From positions 62,001 through 126,000 of the forward strand of contig CAJNOJ010000250.1 of assembly GCA_905250025.1 (NCBI GenBank): 64,000 nt of DNA, given 5' to 3'. Source of the stretch: Adineta ricciae (taxonomy: Eukaryota > Rotifera > Eurotatoria > Adinetida > Adinetidae). Below, in pieces: positions 26,601-39,050 of the stretch (positions are counted from its first letter, which is position 1; every line of letters begins with the position of its first letter). The position numbers and the translations under genes were made by a program. The notes under the pieces are model-generated. The model did no database searches and was not told the DNA's origin. It was given only the letters and a program-made list of their open reading frames with translations.

Positions 26601-29600
26601 GAAAAACTCGCGTTTGGTCGTGTCGAATTAGAGGATGTAACTGATGAAGAAGAAAATGACAAACGACCGCCGACAAATAACATCCATACTGTCGAAGAAA
26701 TTGATGATGATAAAAAAAATATGCTATTGGAACGGCTTGCCGTCGATCTAGTCGATTCAATCTTGAATGATGTTTTACATTTCAAAGAATTTCAACAAGA
26801 GCCCGACATTGACGCCGACATTCGTGAATTGTCCGACGACGAAAATGCACTTCGCGAATTAGATGAGAATGATGTTAACGGTCCAGATGAATTCATTGTC
26901 TTCTCTACTAAAGCAGAAACATTAGCTGATAGTTCTGATCAACCTAATCAAATATCAACAAGCATACCTCGGGGTAGCTTGAATCGGCTATATACATTCT
27001 CTCGATCTAGTGACGATGGTACAGCTCATTCAAAACAATCGCCAGATCAGGTACGTGTAGTGAAAACGAGCATGTTCTTCGAAATCCTTTTAGTTATAGT
27101 ATAAATAAAATCCTTAGAAAATAAAAGAAGAGTATCGAACATATGGTAAGTAATTTTTTCGATAAATAAGTATCGATGGAATTGATATTTGCTTTTTGTC
27201 TTGTCTATTATTTATATATATACATATAGAAATCATATGAAAGTCATCATTGAATTTTCCCAAGAGATTATTCGAGTTATAGTATCTGGTCTATGTGACT
27301 TTCTAATACATCCAGGACCTTCTGTGAATTAGAAAGACGCCCGTTAAGAAGATTCTACTATCTCTATCTGTCACAATCGTCTATCATTTAATGTTGTGCT
27401 CGTTGTTTCATACCTTTTGTCTGTCTGAGATGCTAGAAGTTATCAACTTCAAGGTGGACTTTTCTCATCTATGTACCTTTTAAGATCAACAATGTGTTTG
27501 CAGAGGATATAGGAAAAGAAAAGGAGAAGTGAAGGGCATATATATTGCTTTTGCTGTTGTGAAACATAAAACTATATCACCTATATTCGTTCTTGTCCTC
27601 GAATAGATCAAGTTACATTAGATTGTCATTTTTCTCTGTTTTCCAATGGTAAAAGTCAATCAGCTTGTTTTGATTTGTTATTGTTTCTTTGCAGGAATCT
27701 CCAACATCAACATTAATGATTGCTGACAACGAACTTCTAACAACTAATTCTCTCCTGAATACAAACCCAGACCAATCGACAAATACCGAAGTATATTTTG
27801 AACAAACTCATCCTGATAATTCACTTCCTATCTATCGCTCACATATACAAAAACGCCATATAAATCTAGGACGTTATTACGATGGAATGATGCGTGCTGG
27901 AACTAGTCAAATACCAACACACGACTTACGTTGTAATCTGTTTTCGAATAACATAGTACCCCATGTATCGACAGATGGTATTACAGAGGAAACAGTGCGA
28001 CAAGGCAGATTGCTACTCGATAGTATACCCAATGATACTCATCTGAATAAAAACATTAGCGAAAATAGCCATGAACCGTAAGACCTATGATCTTCTTCAA
28101 ATATTTACACTAATTTTGACTCTGAATTTGTTATCATTGTAGGCCGCCACCTATTCGATCGATATTAAAAAATACTCGCTTTGCTCTCACCGATGAATTT
28201 CAACCTGATGATCATATTCTAAGAATCGAAGAAGATGAGCGAGCATCTCCGCGAAGGCTAGTGACTACCACCATCACAGAAGAGTATCGTCGAGTTCAAC
28301 GAAAAACTATCGAAGATATCGATGAAAGTAATCTTACACTTGACGTCAGCGAGGATGTTTGCCGTGATTCAGGTTATTCAAGCAACCAAGAACGTTCTAA
28401 CATTCATCAAACATTAGTACCATCTGTTTCAAGAAAGAATCAATCACCTTATGAATTACTATCAGATTGTTATTCAGGCTATTCATATATTCGAAGTGAT
28501 TTCCTTGTTCCAACAAAAAGTCCACTGATATCGATCGTTTCTTCTATACCATCGACTACTGACGAAGCTTACGAGTCCGAACAAACAGCTACCACATCGC
28601 CTCGTTCGCCCACAATGAGTTCATCAACAGCAACTACAGCAATTACGCATCATATTCATCCTAATCTTGAACATGAATTTGAATATCCATCGCCACCACC
28701 ACCTGTACCCGATCGTCGTCTTAAGCCAGCTCATCTGCGCCCATCGCCTCCTCCAACTAAACCGAGAACGCATATACCAGCCAAAACTAATCATAATACA
28801 GCAAAGAAAATCAAAACGAATAAACCATCTCCATTGGAAGTTATTCAACATATCATAGAATCAACTACCGACGATCCGACATCATCGGCAGCACGAACAT
28901 TGAGTAGTCGACATTATTGTGGTTCGATACCACTATCGAATGAGTCGACGACAACATCATCAACGCCTAGTTCAGCTATCAATACCAAAACAGATGACAG
29001 TTCAAAAAACAATAGTAAAACAATCAATAGTGGAACTTCCTCAACAGATCATGACGATAATCAAAAGATCACGTTTACAAGATCATCTCTCTCATCGCTG
29101 AATATGAGTAAAATTAATAAAAAACCTTCATCAACATATTTCGATGAAACAACAAATGGATTAGCTATTCGTATATCAGCATCATCATCTGATGAACGTG
29201 ATTCTGGCAATAAACAGAATCTCAATAGGTTTGTTGAATATGCAAATGAAAGTGAAATTCTTTATTTTCATTGGCAAATTTCTGTCAATTATTGTAATAT
29301 CTGTATCAGTAACTGTGTTCTTTTTCTTCGTCTAAAGATTACATAAACATCTATGTGGACCAAGTAAGAGAGAGAGAGAAAGATACAACATTTGACAGGA
29401 TAATGAAACCTTATAGCTATTCGTGATTGCCTGTAGATAACGAGAATTGTTTATAGAAGTTCGAATAGAGACCGATTTTTTACAATTGTTTTCATCTGAA
29501 ACTATCCAGGTGCATTTTTAGAATACCAAGACCAAAAGCTGACAAATCCATCGAAGGAATGGTGAAAAATCGACCCATGTCCGAAAACGTATGTATCTAA

Positions 29601-30182
29601 TCATAAAAATGCATCTATTATGTTTGCATTTCTTTTAGCTTAATTCGCATCGATCATCTGTTTATGAAACGTCCGTATAAGAAAATTGTTCTCTCTTATG
29701 TATCATATATGTAAATGTCGGGAACGTACTTTTGCTTCCGTTCTCTATTCCACGATGTGGTCAAAATAACATCGAGTTTTGTTCAGTTCCTAGCAATCAA
29801 TCCTGTGTTGATTCTTCCTGTTTTGTTTCTAATTCTAGAGGACTCTTCTTTTGTTTTTTGATTATATCATATTTTTTGTAACTAGTATGCAGAGCTGATC
29901 AAATGTGTGTAAGTTTGTTGGTTTGTTTGTTGCTTGTATGCTTCTGATTTTTTTTGTCATTGATTATATTGTTCTACATCAGCGAAGGTGATCAAACATG
30001 ACTAGAAATCGAACGTATCTGACAATGAAAACACCTAGAAACATAGTTTTGTTTTGTAATGCTCGCGAAGTTGTAGAGCATTTTCTATGGAAAAAAAGAT
30101 TAACTCGAAGCAGATTTGGATATATTTATTGTTGTAGGAGATGAAAACAGCTGTTGATGATCTGATACTAAGTAGCATATGA
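23657..30182 (+). CDS. Large, mostly disordered protein with AKAP-like helix and PP1-docking motif
   Basis: Probable exons: 23657-23912 (5' end uncertain, no in-frame ATG seen), 24187-24783, 25796-26055, 26279-26334, 26600-27050, 27695-28077, 28143-29228, 29522-29588, 30138-30182; phases agree at each junction. The product is over 1000 residues, rich in Ser, Thr, Asp, Glu and Pro, with poly-Gln (near 24680) and proline-rich stretches. Two short ordered elements stand out. At 26721-26780, LLERLAVDLVDSILNDVLHF is an amphipathic helix like PKA RII-binding helices of AKAPs. At the exon starting 28143, PPPPIRSILKNTRF contains SILK, a known PP1-docking motif. No enzyme domain, signal peptide or TM helix. 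Not recognised as a named family. An alternative terminal exon (29338-29363) could give a shorter form. The last two exons are the least certain. Confidence 0.6.
24784..25795 (+). other. Long intron of the disordered-protein gene
   Basis: About 1 kb between in-phase exons, far longer than the usual 50-60 nt. No coding frame or repeat seen inside. Confidence 0.5.
27051..27694 (+). other. Long intron of the disordered-protein gene
   Basis: Starts GTACGT and ends TTCTTTGCAG. A 28-nt stretch near 27117 with a good GTAAGT donor would break the frame if spliced in, so it is not called. Confidence 0.5.
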
Positions 30183-31160
30183 CAAACAATGAGAAGTTCA
30201 CACTTCTGTATGACATTAATATAAGCTACGCAAACTTACTTTGTTATTATGCAGTAGACAGTCACTGAGCTTGCGTTTTCCTGTTCAAGGACTAACACGT
30301 CTAGACGATCCCTAACGTCCGTAACTTCAACAATAGTTTAATACAACACAATTCAAGATGAAGAAAACACCATAACCTCTCCGATCAGTGTTTGAATCTC
30401 TAGATAACTTCTAAATACTTCATCTTTCTTGATACTGTATCCGTAAAAACATCACAACTTAGCGAAACCAAAACAAACGAATTAGTGTCTACTGTTCTTC
30501 ACATGTGTTAGCATCGCGCTCACAATAACGAAGGTAATTATTAATTAATATCAACTATGGTTCGTCTTCTATCTAAACAAAACATCTCTCGTTCTTCATC
30601 TTTTGGTACTTATTCACAGTCAGTGCCTCATACATTCCTTTACAATACAGTAACAAATCAGTATGTGTTCACAATCAAAGAACAATGTCTAAATGATCTT
30701 GTGACCGAAACTATCATAATATAGTACAGTATGCATTAATGAATGTCAAAGGACGAGTCTTCGGAATTCCAATATAAGAAATTCTCTTGACAAGATCAAC
30801 ACTGTCCATCTCCGCCCGGATAGAAATGACGATCATGAGGCTGGATACTAACGACATCTATTTTACACGTAAAAGGACGTTTACATTATAAGATTTTTGA
30901 ATATAAATTTTCAGATGAATTTCGGTGAATAAAAATCTTTCGAGAACATTATTTTGTTATCAAGGAGCATATGGATTTACAAAAACACCAATAGAAAACA
31001 TGGACTTCCAAGAAATAAACAATACTGATTCAAAAAGTGAAAAAGAAAATTGGACATCTTGTCAGTCCTGTTCTATTCATTTGTTTGATACACTCCTCAA
31101 AATCAACACATTAGTTTTCCTTCTAGATTCGTTTTAGTCTCTGTTTCTATCGTTTTCAAC
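30183..31160. other. Intergenic spacer
   Basis: A 70-codon plus-strand frame at 30925-31137 lacks any feature. No gene called. Confidence 0.5.
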
Positions 31161-31350
31161 ATGTCGGACAAAAAGACAGCAGGAACTGCAACATCAGCAA
31201 CAAAAAAAGCCTCTGTTGCCAGTAAAAAACCAGCTACAGCAACACCTGCTCCACCCAAAGCTGAAGTATGCCTTTCCTCCTCTTTTCATTGATTATTTCA
31301 TTGTGTTCCCAAAACTTGAGTAGAAGGTCGAAGCAACTAAGAAACCAGCA
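31161..31350 (+). CDS. Lys/Ala/Pro-rich N-terminal tail, gene broken at the ambiguous base
   Basis: Exons 31161-31265 and 31324-31350, joined across a 58-nt GTATGC...GTAG intron. The product begins MSDKKTAGTATSATKKASV and continues with KKPATATPAPPKAE. This is the style of a linker-histone tail; ribosomal protein uL23 (L23a) has a similar N-terminus (APAPPKAE). The globular part is missing: the frame meets the single N at 31351, and beyond it the sequence belongs to the opposite-strand gene. I therefore treat it as truncated by an assembly join. Either identity is tentative. Confidence 0.5.
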
Positions 31351-31351
31351 N
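31351..31351. other. Ambiguous base N, probable assembly join
   Basis: The only N in the window. The plus-strand Lys/Ala-rich gene ends abruptly at its left, and the minus-strand metallo-hydrolase loses its C-terminus at its right, as expected if missing sequence was collapsed to one base. Confidence 0.7.
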
Positions 31352-32192
31352 TACGAAAAACATCCTCTAAGATGCGCATAACGAACGTTGTGTTACACGA
31401 ATTAAATACCAATGCTCGCATGTAAGTTAACCATCGTATATTCGCATCGATGGTTTCAATAAATGACATCGATGATTGTTCGTCGCCATGCGCGGGATAT
31501 AATCGAGTTGATGATGGAAATGCACAGCTTAAACTTTGTAAAACTCCAATCCAGTTACATACATGATTGTCCGAATCAGAGTAAGTGTCTGACGGTGAAA
31601 CAAACAGATGACTATTTACAGCGACTAGGTCACCAGTGAAAAGAGCTCGTACTGTAGAAATGTAGATCATCGATGAATGAATCGATTCTGCAGCTGGAAA
31701 ATTTGAAATAATATGTATCTTTTCATCACCGAACATAGTCAATGGATGATCAAGTACTTTAATATGCTCATTATAACGGAATTGGTTTGGTGATTGCCGT
31801 TTATCTAGCAACGTTGATGATTCAAACGGATTAATGTCTTGCCAAATCTCCAACCAATAGTTCATTTCATTCAAGGCACCCACACTACTAACGTAGACAG
31901 GTATTTGAGTGACGTTCAATTCATTTAATAAACTAGGGAGTCCAAGAATATTATCGGAATGTGTATGTGTGAGGAAAATAAAGGCTGGTAATTTATCGTT
32001 GGGAAAGTTTTCACGCCATTTTCGAGCAAGAATTTCTCCATGTTCCCAGTAACAGCCACAATCGATAATGAAACCTTCGTGTTCATTCCGGACAATCCAA
32101 CTATTCGAAGAATCAGTCGACACTCGTACCTGTATGATATCAATTGTTGAAATATATGGGAGGAAGAGAATGAAACTTAAGTGAACAAGCAT
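31352..32192 (-). CDS. Secreted metallo-beta-lactamase-fold hydrolase, C-terminus cut at the N
   Basis: Starts at ATG 32190-32192 with a signal peptide (LVHLSFILFLPYISTIDI); an earlier in-frame GTG is not used. Single open frame of about 280 codons. Metal-site motifs: FLTHTHSDNILGL (HxHxDN in place of HxHxDH), a later His in ESIHSSMIY, Asp in LFTGDLV, and PAHGDEQ near the end. This layout is that of extracellular MBL-fold hydrolases of the bacterial beta-lactamase/AHL-lactonase superfamily; substrate unknown. The Asn for His change may alter zinc binding. The frame can be read past the N to a stop at 31293, but those residues are antisense to the other gene's exon and unlike the family. Confidence 0.7.
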
Positions 32193-33492
32193 TTTCAATT
32201 GAAAAGAAAGCGATGGTTGAATAAGAGATCGGTAATGATTAACAAAATCGATTTGATTTATTTGTCGATAAAACACATGTAGGTTGATTTAATCTCAATA
32301 TGTACTAACACGTAGTTATTGTTCGATATTTACGTAGGAAAGACAAGATTTCGTAATTTCGTTTTTCGGTGCTAGGTTAACTGCAGATCTCTGTTTTATA
32401 CATGATACGCATAGTTGACTTGCACTGTGACAGTATTTCTTATCGAAATATTCATTTGTTTGATTTGTTCTCAGTGTCGTATTTCAATAAAAAGTTCAGA
32501 AGAAACATTGTTCATTCACATGAGCATTTCTCGCTCTTTAGTCTCTAACTAGCATCTATACCTCACTTTGGCGAAACGCATAACAGGTTTTTCATTAGAT
32601 GACGTGACGACATCGTGAAGCATTGATTTTACTCTTAGTTTGATCCAATGAAATCATTTTCGCATAATCTATTATCGAGACTTCTGTATTTACTGTACAG
32701 CTACGTGGCAGAATGACCTCGCTATACAGTATTTACTTAGACAGTAGAGATGCGGACTTTTGCATGTTTGTTGTCGCAACTAGACACAATAGTCTTCCTA
32801 CGCATGCATTTGAAACATGCAAACGTTAAATAAATACGATTAGCATTCAGTCACGGATTACAATTAAGGGAGGATCTTGTCATGTTGTTTCCCAAAATCT
32901 ATTCAAGGTATTCCACACGCAACTGAGAAATGTTCGTCACTTGTCGACATCGTGATAAATTTTACATCCTTATCCTGTAAAGTTCTCTCATCAACATACA
33001 GATGAAATGTTAATTGATTCACTGTTGCTCATTAATGAATGAATTGCATTGAAAATGTTTTCTTCAATGTGTGATTGTCGGTTAAAAAGATCTGATGACG
33101 GAATGTTCGTTGTAATGGAATTTGAGAATAATGTTCATTTTCTATAAATAACATCATTTCTCATTGTGTCGTCTGCGGAGATAGCTTTTAAGACAAATTA
33201 ACAATTAATCAAGGAGAAAGTCTTTCTGTTTCCGAGCTTTTAACATTTTTATTCTAATAGAATCTTCGATAAATCAATTTATTCTTTGTAAAAGACAAAG
33301 AACTACTGTCGTGTTTCATTTCTATCAAATCTATTTTATCGCCATCAAATCAATCTAAGAAAAGTTCGCTTTGATATCGTTCATTTATTTACTTGCATAC
33401 ACACGCACATATACATTTATTTACATTTGACAAATTCACAAGTGAAATCAGAGAAGCACATATGACTAGAAAGAAGGAAAATATGAAATCTT
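32193..33492. other. Intergenic spacer
   Basis: AT-rich, no open frame of note, no repeat family recognised. Confidence 0.5.
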
Positions 33493-35904
33493 TTAACTAT
33501 CAACAGTCTTCGTCAGCTCGGGCATGAGACTTTGTGAATGTTGTCGACTAGTTCGTTTCTTTTCTTGTAAATCAGGTTTTCGTATATAAGCATACCAAGA
33601 TATTGCACAAAACAATGCGGATAAACTTCGAAAACCACAGCCGAGCAAGGCCAACGATATGGCCATACGCTTATTGTTGTAATGTTTACATTGATATTTG
33701 AATCCGCACGTTCCACGTATCCATGTTTTACATGTTCGATCGATAATTGCACCGAAAAGAATCGTTCCAGGAAGATATCCGAATGTTTTCGTCATCGTCG
33801 ATTTAAATCCCAACGAAAATGCACGATGTGTTGGTTCCACACTATGTAGTACACATTTCAATGCGGGAACAATGACGCAACATGACATGAAAACAACAAT
33901 GAACGCGCCGCATAATGTAATCATCAAATTTATAGTGCATTTACGTTCTTTACATCGACCTGAAAGAAAAAAGAACTTTGCGGAAGAAGAAAATCATGCA
34001 AGACACTTACCGACAAACACTGTACTATTTCTTGGCAGACATAAACAGTCGGTGTATTGCCCTTTAAGAATCCTTTTACAACCTAATAGACATGGATTTT
34101 GATACGTTTTACGATTCTTCATATCGCAAACCGGCTCATAGATATTCATATCGCATCCTTCGAAGAGAAAATCACAAGATAACGTCAAAAGTTGTTTCTA
34201 ATCTACGTACTGCAAGTTTCTTCACATGGTTTGTCGATCGGATCAGCTTGTATCACAGGTTCATCATAAAAATCGTCATCAAACGGCGTTGATATAACAG
34301 GCATGGAATGTGTTGTACCTAGAAATAAGGGGATCAATCATGTCATGTTTATCGTGTCTGCATTTACCAATAGTTGGCTCACGACAATGGAGCATTAATC
34401 CGAGAAAAATCACAGCTGAGATAGCGAGAATAATACAACAGAATTTTGCGCATTGCCTTCCGTTCATATCAAATCGTTTGACGCAAAAGGCGCCTAATGG
34501 CGTGCCAAAAATAACCTGAAAGAAGAGAAAATCCACGAGTGATACTTGAGAATGACAGTTAAGTTTTGCTTTTTACTGAAAATAATGAAATAACACCAAT
34601 ATAAACGCTTGAATGTGATGATGTTGTTCGAAATTGATATTCGATATGTTTACTGAGAAACGCAAGATATCCTTTGATAAGTAATGCCTCGATGATTGCG
34701 CAGCATGTTATACCCATGAAACGCAAGTTCAAAAGTAAATGTCGAATTAGTGAAAATACATCGTCGAGGAACTCTTTGAGTTTCGTAAGAGTTGTTGCTG
34801 TTGAACATGTCATATTCGATGTATCGGCTGGAATAATGATTTCGTCGTCGAGGTATTCATTTGATACAACATTCGCTGATGAACTTAGATTCGTTGTCGA
34901 TGAGCTCGTTCGTGAAAATAACACACGATTGTTCGCAATGACTTCTTTTCCCGTACTCTTTGTCGGAGAGAGCAGAAGATAACTTGGATTTAACGCATTC
35001 TGCGTGTCTTTTTGTTGAATGAGATATTTACTTCGACGATCACCAATGTCGAATATGCACAGGAATAAACACAGAATCAAACTTATACATGTTCCTAATG
35101 CATAAACTAACCACCAAGCTCCAACCCACTCGGAATAGACTGGTGTTAACCAAAGTGGCTTTTTGATATAGGTGTAGACTTTCAAAAATTGCGATGTCGC
35201 AAGAAAGCCAAGGCCAATACCGATTCCGCCAATTGCATAAAATATTCCTAAAGGAAACGTACACTTTCCATGATGAATATGCATCTACTCATGTCAATGA
35301 AAATTTTACCTTGGGCAATAGGTGCTTTTTCTGGTGGAAACAAATCTTCAATTAACGTCACAGCTAGGGTGGGCAGTGCAGCCGACCCACAAGCGTTAAT
35401 AATATTCGACAGATAGAAAACATATTTCAAATCGCTTAAAAATCGCAAATTATTCGATATTGTACAAACATTGATTGTTCGATTGGGATTACATAATGAC
35501 AGATGATCAACGATTCGCGGATCTAGCGGTGGCTTACCACGTTTCGATTCTAATAAGTGCGGAAAGGACATAACTAGAAAACCACCAGCAAGTATACCCA
35601 TCGATATTGATATCCAGCGAACTTTTCGACCACTTCGATCGCCGAAATAACCAACAAGTGGATACGTAAAGATTGCGACAAGCTCGTACACTGATTGAAA
35701 TAATCCTGTTTCAGTTGATGTCATATAGAATCCAGTTTCTAACGTTGTCATTATCGCATTGTTTGAACCTCCGACAATCGCGTTCTGCACCATGTTACAT
35801 GCGCATATAAGAACGAAGATCATCTTTGCAGTTAACGATATGGCATTGGATTTGATCGTGGAGGGATCAACAATGACATCATCTTCACTAACGATGTGAT
35901 GCAT
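33493..35904 (-). CDS. Organic anion transporter polypeptide (SLCO/OATP), 711 aa
   Basis: Sodium-independent plasma-membrane carrier of large organic anions, major-facilitator type. Exons: 35904-35310, 35247-34577, 34515-34368, 34318-34211, 34157-34011, 33959-33493; all in phase. TM1-3 lie in exon 1 (MIFVLICACNMVQNAIVGG; GYFGDRSGRKVRWISISMG is the typical MFS loop). A variable cytoplasmic loop follows, then TM7-10. A Kazal-like extracellular domain sits in exons 4-5, with regularly spaced cysteines (CDMNIYEPVCDMKNRKTYQN...CLLGC). The last exon holds TM11-12 and the diagnostic FGAIIDRTCKTW. The first ATG (35904) is preceded by an in-frame TTG that is unlikely to be used. Which SLCO subfamily cannot be told. 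Confidence 0.93.
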
Positions 35905-37714
35905 TTTCTTCAAATAAAATAGTAATCAACCATGAAGACTATGCTTATATTCTTTTTTTCTGGAACAAATGAAAGAGAAGAAAACCGACATGTTTGGAAA
36001 AAAAGAATCAATCAATGAATTATAAATAAAGTTTGGTGCGCACATCGGAGTACACATAACACTTCGCTAGCCGACCTTTCATATTCTCATTAAAAAGAAA
36101 AAAGAAACTAGATTGGTATGAAAACGAGATGAAGTGAGCATCGACCTATCATCAAAGCCGACGAGAAAAGAAAGACGAGAGAGAGAGAGGAAAAGGATCT
36201 TATATTACTATTACTCTGCCTCGTCTACTACCTTCAACATGACGAGTTTATTATGACTCACACGATCGAACGAAGTTGAAGGCTATTTTGTCAGCTGTTT
36301 TTTTCAGTCATATCGCCGATAAGAATTGCTAATATTTGCTGCTGACAGTGCGTACGGCAATCGAGATCTTCCGCGGCTGTCTATTGACCTCCTTGCGCGT
36401 ATGTAATCGAGTAGATTAGAATAGCAGGGGAAGAACTATTCATTATTGTAAATGTCAAAATTTTTCCATGTTGACGTTATCATGCTGTTCGTTCGTTTCC
36501 TTCTATTCTCTAGATTGTTTCTTGTCTTCGACGTTCATATATTAAAACTGTCAGTACATCATCGTCAGTCGAGCTCACTAACAAGACACATCGAAAGAAT
36601 AGAGAAAGATTTTCGAAGTGCAAGCATTGCCATAATCAAGCTCCGTCTCTCTCTCTTTTACTATTTTCCTCTTTCTTTTCTCTCCTATTCGATGTTCGTC
36701 ATTTTCTCTCTTTCTTTCCTCTTCTCTTCGATAGAATCCACACGAGACAAATAGTAGTTAAGCTACAGTACTGAGATGATGCCCTTGCATCCCGTTCTTG
36801 CGATATTTTATCATTAGACGCCAATAAAAATCTTTTTCTCTTTTTATATAATCAACATGGGCGGTTTGCGACTAGGTTATTTTCCTTATCAGGACAAGAA
36901 AACTAGGAAATATAATCAGGGAAAAAAAAGCAAAACCAATAAACTTTCTCGTTATTTTATTTCAATGATTGATAGTCATGTTATTACCTTCATTTATATG
37001 TAATTTACTAAGGAATAAAACGAAACTGAAGTATTTCTTTTCTGTTTTGCTTGATTCTATACTCATGAGAAAACAAGACAACATTTAAATAAAGACTTGA
37101 GTCCAACGTATTGGTTTTTTTCTCTCTTTTGTTCTCTGTTAACTTATTGATACTGAGAAAGAAAGAGTTCCTTGAAGTCTATCCGCCATGCATATGGTTT
37201 TGTTTTTCAGATTATTCATCTACTAAAACTGATCAGCATGCGCTAGTCATGAAACACTGATCCTGGCTTTAGTAATCTCCTATAATGAATGGGAATCAAA
37301 TAATGACTTCACAAACATGCCAGAAGCTGAAAGAATATTGAAGAAACAACTCTATGATATATATTTTGCCTTTAATTTGTTTTCATCACTAAACATAGTG
37401 TGCCTCTCACGAAAGTTTCAAGTTCATTTGCAGAGAAAAAACACGAGATTGGTAAGAAATAGGGTAAGATCGATTAGTGATCATGCATTTCTTTCTGCTG
37501 TCATCGATCATGTTCATATATGAAGTAAATATGTTACTAGCCATAATATGAGACTTTCTTCTTTATTACATTAAAGAAAAGAAGAAAAAACAATAATAAT
37601 GTGCTATATTATCCATAACAAGAAAGAAAAAAGTATTAACATTGTAGAATAAGAATCGTGATGACCTTCGAAAATAAAAATAAATATTTATTTTCAAATG
37701 AAAATATAATCAAA
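35905..37714. other. Intergenic spacer
   Basis: Contains a GA-rich tract near 36178-36196 and pyrimidine-rich runs near 36640-36730. The 100-codon plus-strand frame at 36452-36754 is hydrophobic only because of pyrimidine runs and is not called. Confidence 0.5.
37687..37692 (-). promoter_or_regulatory. Polyadenylation signal AATAAA (minus strand)
   Basis: Hexamer 22 bp beyond the stop of the chitin-binding gene. Confidence 0.5.
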
Positions 37715-39050
37715 TTAAATACTTAATAGAGAGGCATGATTGGGAGTCCGATAACCACCTAGACAAAGCAGAGCAATAAGAATTGAAATGACGAAAAATG
37801 TCTTACATGGCGCGAGAATATATTTCGGATCGTCACATCGAAATTGATTCGGGTTCCATTTTGTTCCTGTAGGGCAATCATTCATTTTACTTGTACGTTG
37901 TTCAGTGCATAGATAATATGAACGGCAGTGTTTCTCATAATTCGCGTACCAACCATTCGGCCGTCCGATGCCTGAAAAAGAAGATTTCCATAAAAAAATT
38001 ATCTTCTCCAGGAAATGTTGAAATAATTCACATAGATCTTGTGCGCGATTCTTCATTGGTCGATTTCCACAGAAAACCTTTCGATAATCGTTACACGATT
38101 GAAGATCGTCGTCAAACAAATGTTTGTCTGGACATTGAAAATGCGTTATAATCTCGTCTTTACATGTTAGATAAGCTAAAGACAAGCAGAAATATATCGA
38201 TGCTTGAGAATTCATTTTATCGAATAGTTTACATTGACAATCATCGGGGTCGGGCATATTTCCTTGGAATGCACAATGAACGCTTTCGCTCAGATCGTTG
38301 CTCGGTACGAGCATTCGACTTTGAATAATTTTCGTCGACAGGATCGTTGCTAATCTCATTGTTATTTGAAACTGATTTTCGAGATTCGTTGCGTCGTCGA
38401 TCGAATTCGGTGAGGTATTTATCATTGTGTGTTCTGTTACGCTTTCGGTTTTCCCTGAAATCAAACAGAGTGTTGCACGAAAATGATTCCAAAAGATTGA
38501 AATACATTCGGACGGTGGTATCCAGTTCGGTCGTTCGCCATTTTTACAATCGATATTCTTCGATAAATCACATCGACCATGATCGATATCATACGTCATA
38601 CCGTTCCCGCACCTACAAAGATTTCGTTTTTCTGTTGAAACTCCAGTGCACAAAAAAAGCACAGAATGATTTCCGTGGAAAGCTCATGAAACGGATATTC
38701 ATCATCTCATTTTCTCTCCACAAGGAAAAACATCACACGGAAATCAATACTTTCATATCTGTCTACGTTAATTACCATGCTTCGACACCAGTGCCTGAAT
38801 TGCATGTGTAGAATCTATATACAAAATATCGAATATGCAATAATTATCTGCGTGTTAATCATGTCTCACTTTTCACAATCAGCTGGATGAGGCCATCGAC
38901 CATCCTTAGGACAAATGAATCCATTATTTTCTACAAAATATACACTCGAAGTGCCAATTCTCTCTTGATAATTAATGACGAAGGAAACCTACGTTGAATG
39001 TTCAACACAAAAACAAGAACATGTCCGATATATAAACATCTATAACACAT
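37715..39050 (-). CDS. Secreted protein with three chitin-binding Peritrophin-A (CBM14) domains, 295 aa
   Basis: Exons: 39050-38993, 38930-38870, 38814-38776, 38612-38506, 38454-38233, 38175-38032, 37971-37715, with introns of about 55-160 nt. Start gives a short hydrophobic leader (YRCLYIGHVLVFVLNIQ). Domain 1 spans exons 2-4 (FICPKDGRWPHPADCEKFYTC...CGNGMTYD...C). Domain 2 spans exons 5-6 (CAFQGNMPDPDDCQSYLTC...FQCPDKHLFDDDLQSC). Domain 3 is exons 6-7 (NGWYANYEKHCRSYYLC...DCPTGTKWNPNQFRC). Each has the six-Cys CBM14 spacing. The C-terminus is a hydrophobic stretch (FFVISILIALLCLGGY), a membrane or GPI anchor. Likely binds chitin in cuticle, jaws or gut lining. Exon 3 is only 39 nt. Confidence 0.88.

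Noticed and set aside
27117-27144. Possible 28-nt micro-exon with a GTAAGT donor
   Set aside because: Including it would shift the frame of the following well-supported exon.
30925-31137. 70-codon frame upstream of the Lys/Ala-rich gene
   Set aside because: No domain, starts at a non-ATG codon, and sits in AT-rich spacer.
31293-31350. C-terminal extension of the MBL protein past the N
   Set aside because: Antisense to the intron and exon of the other gene and unlike any MBL tail; reading through an unknown base is unsafe.
36452-36754. 100-codon hydrophobic frame
   Set aside because: Its Leu/Phe/Ser bias comes from pyrimidine runs (TCTCTC, TTTC); no family motif and no splice support.
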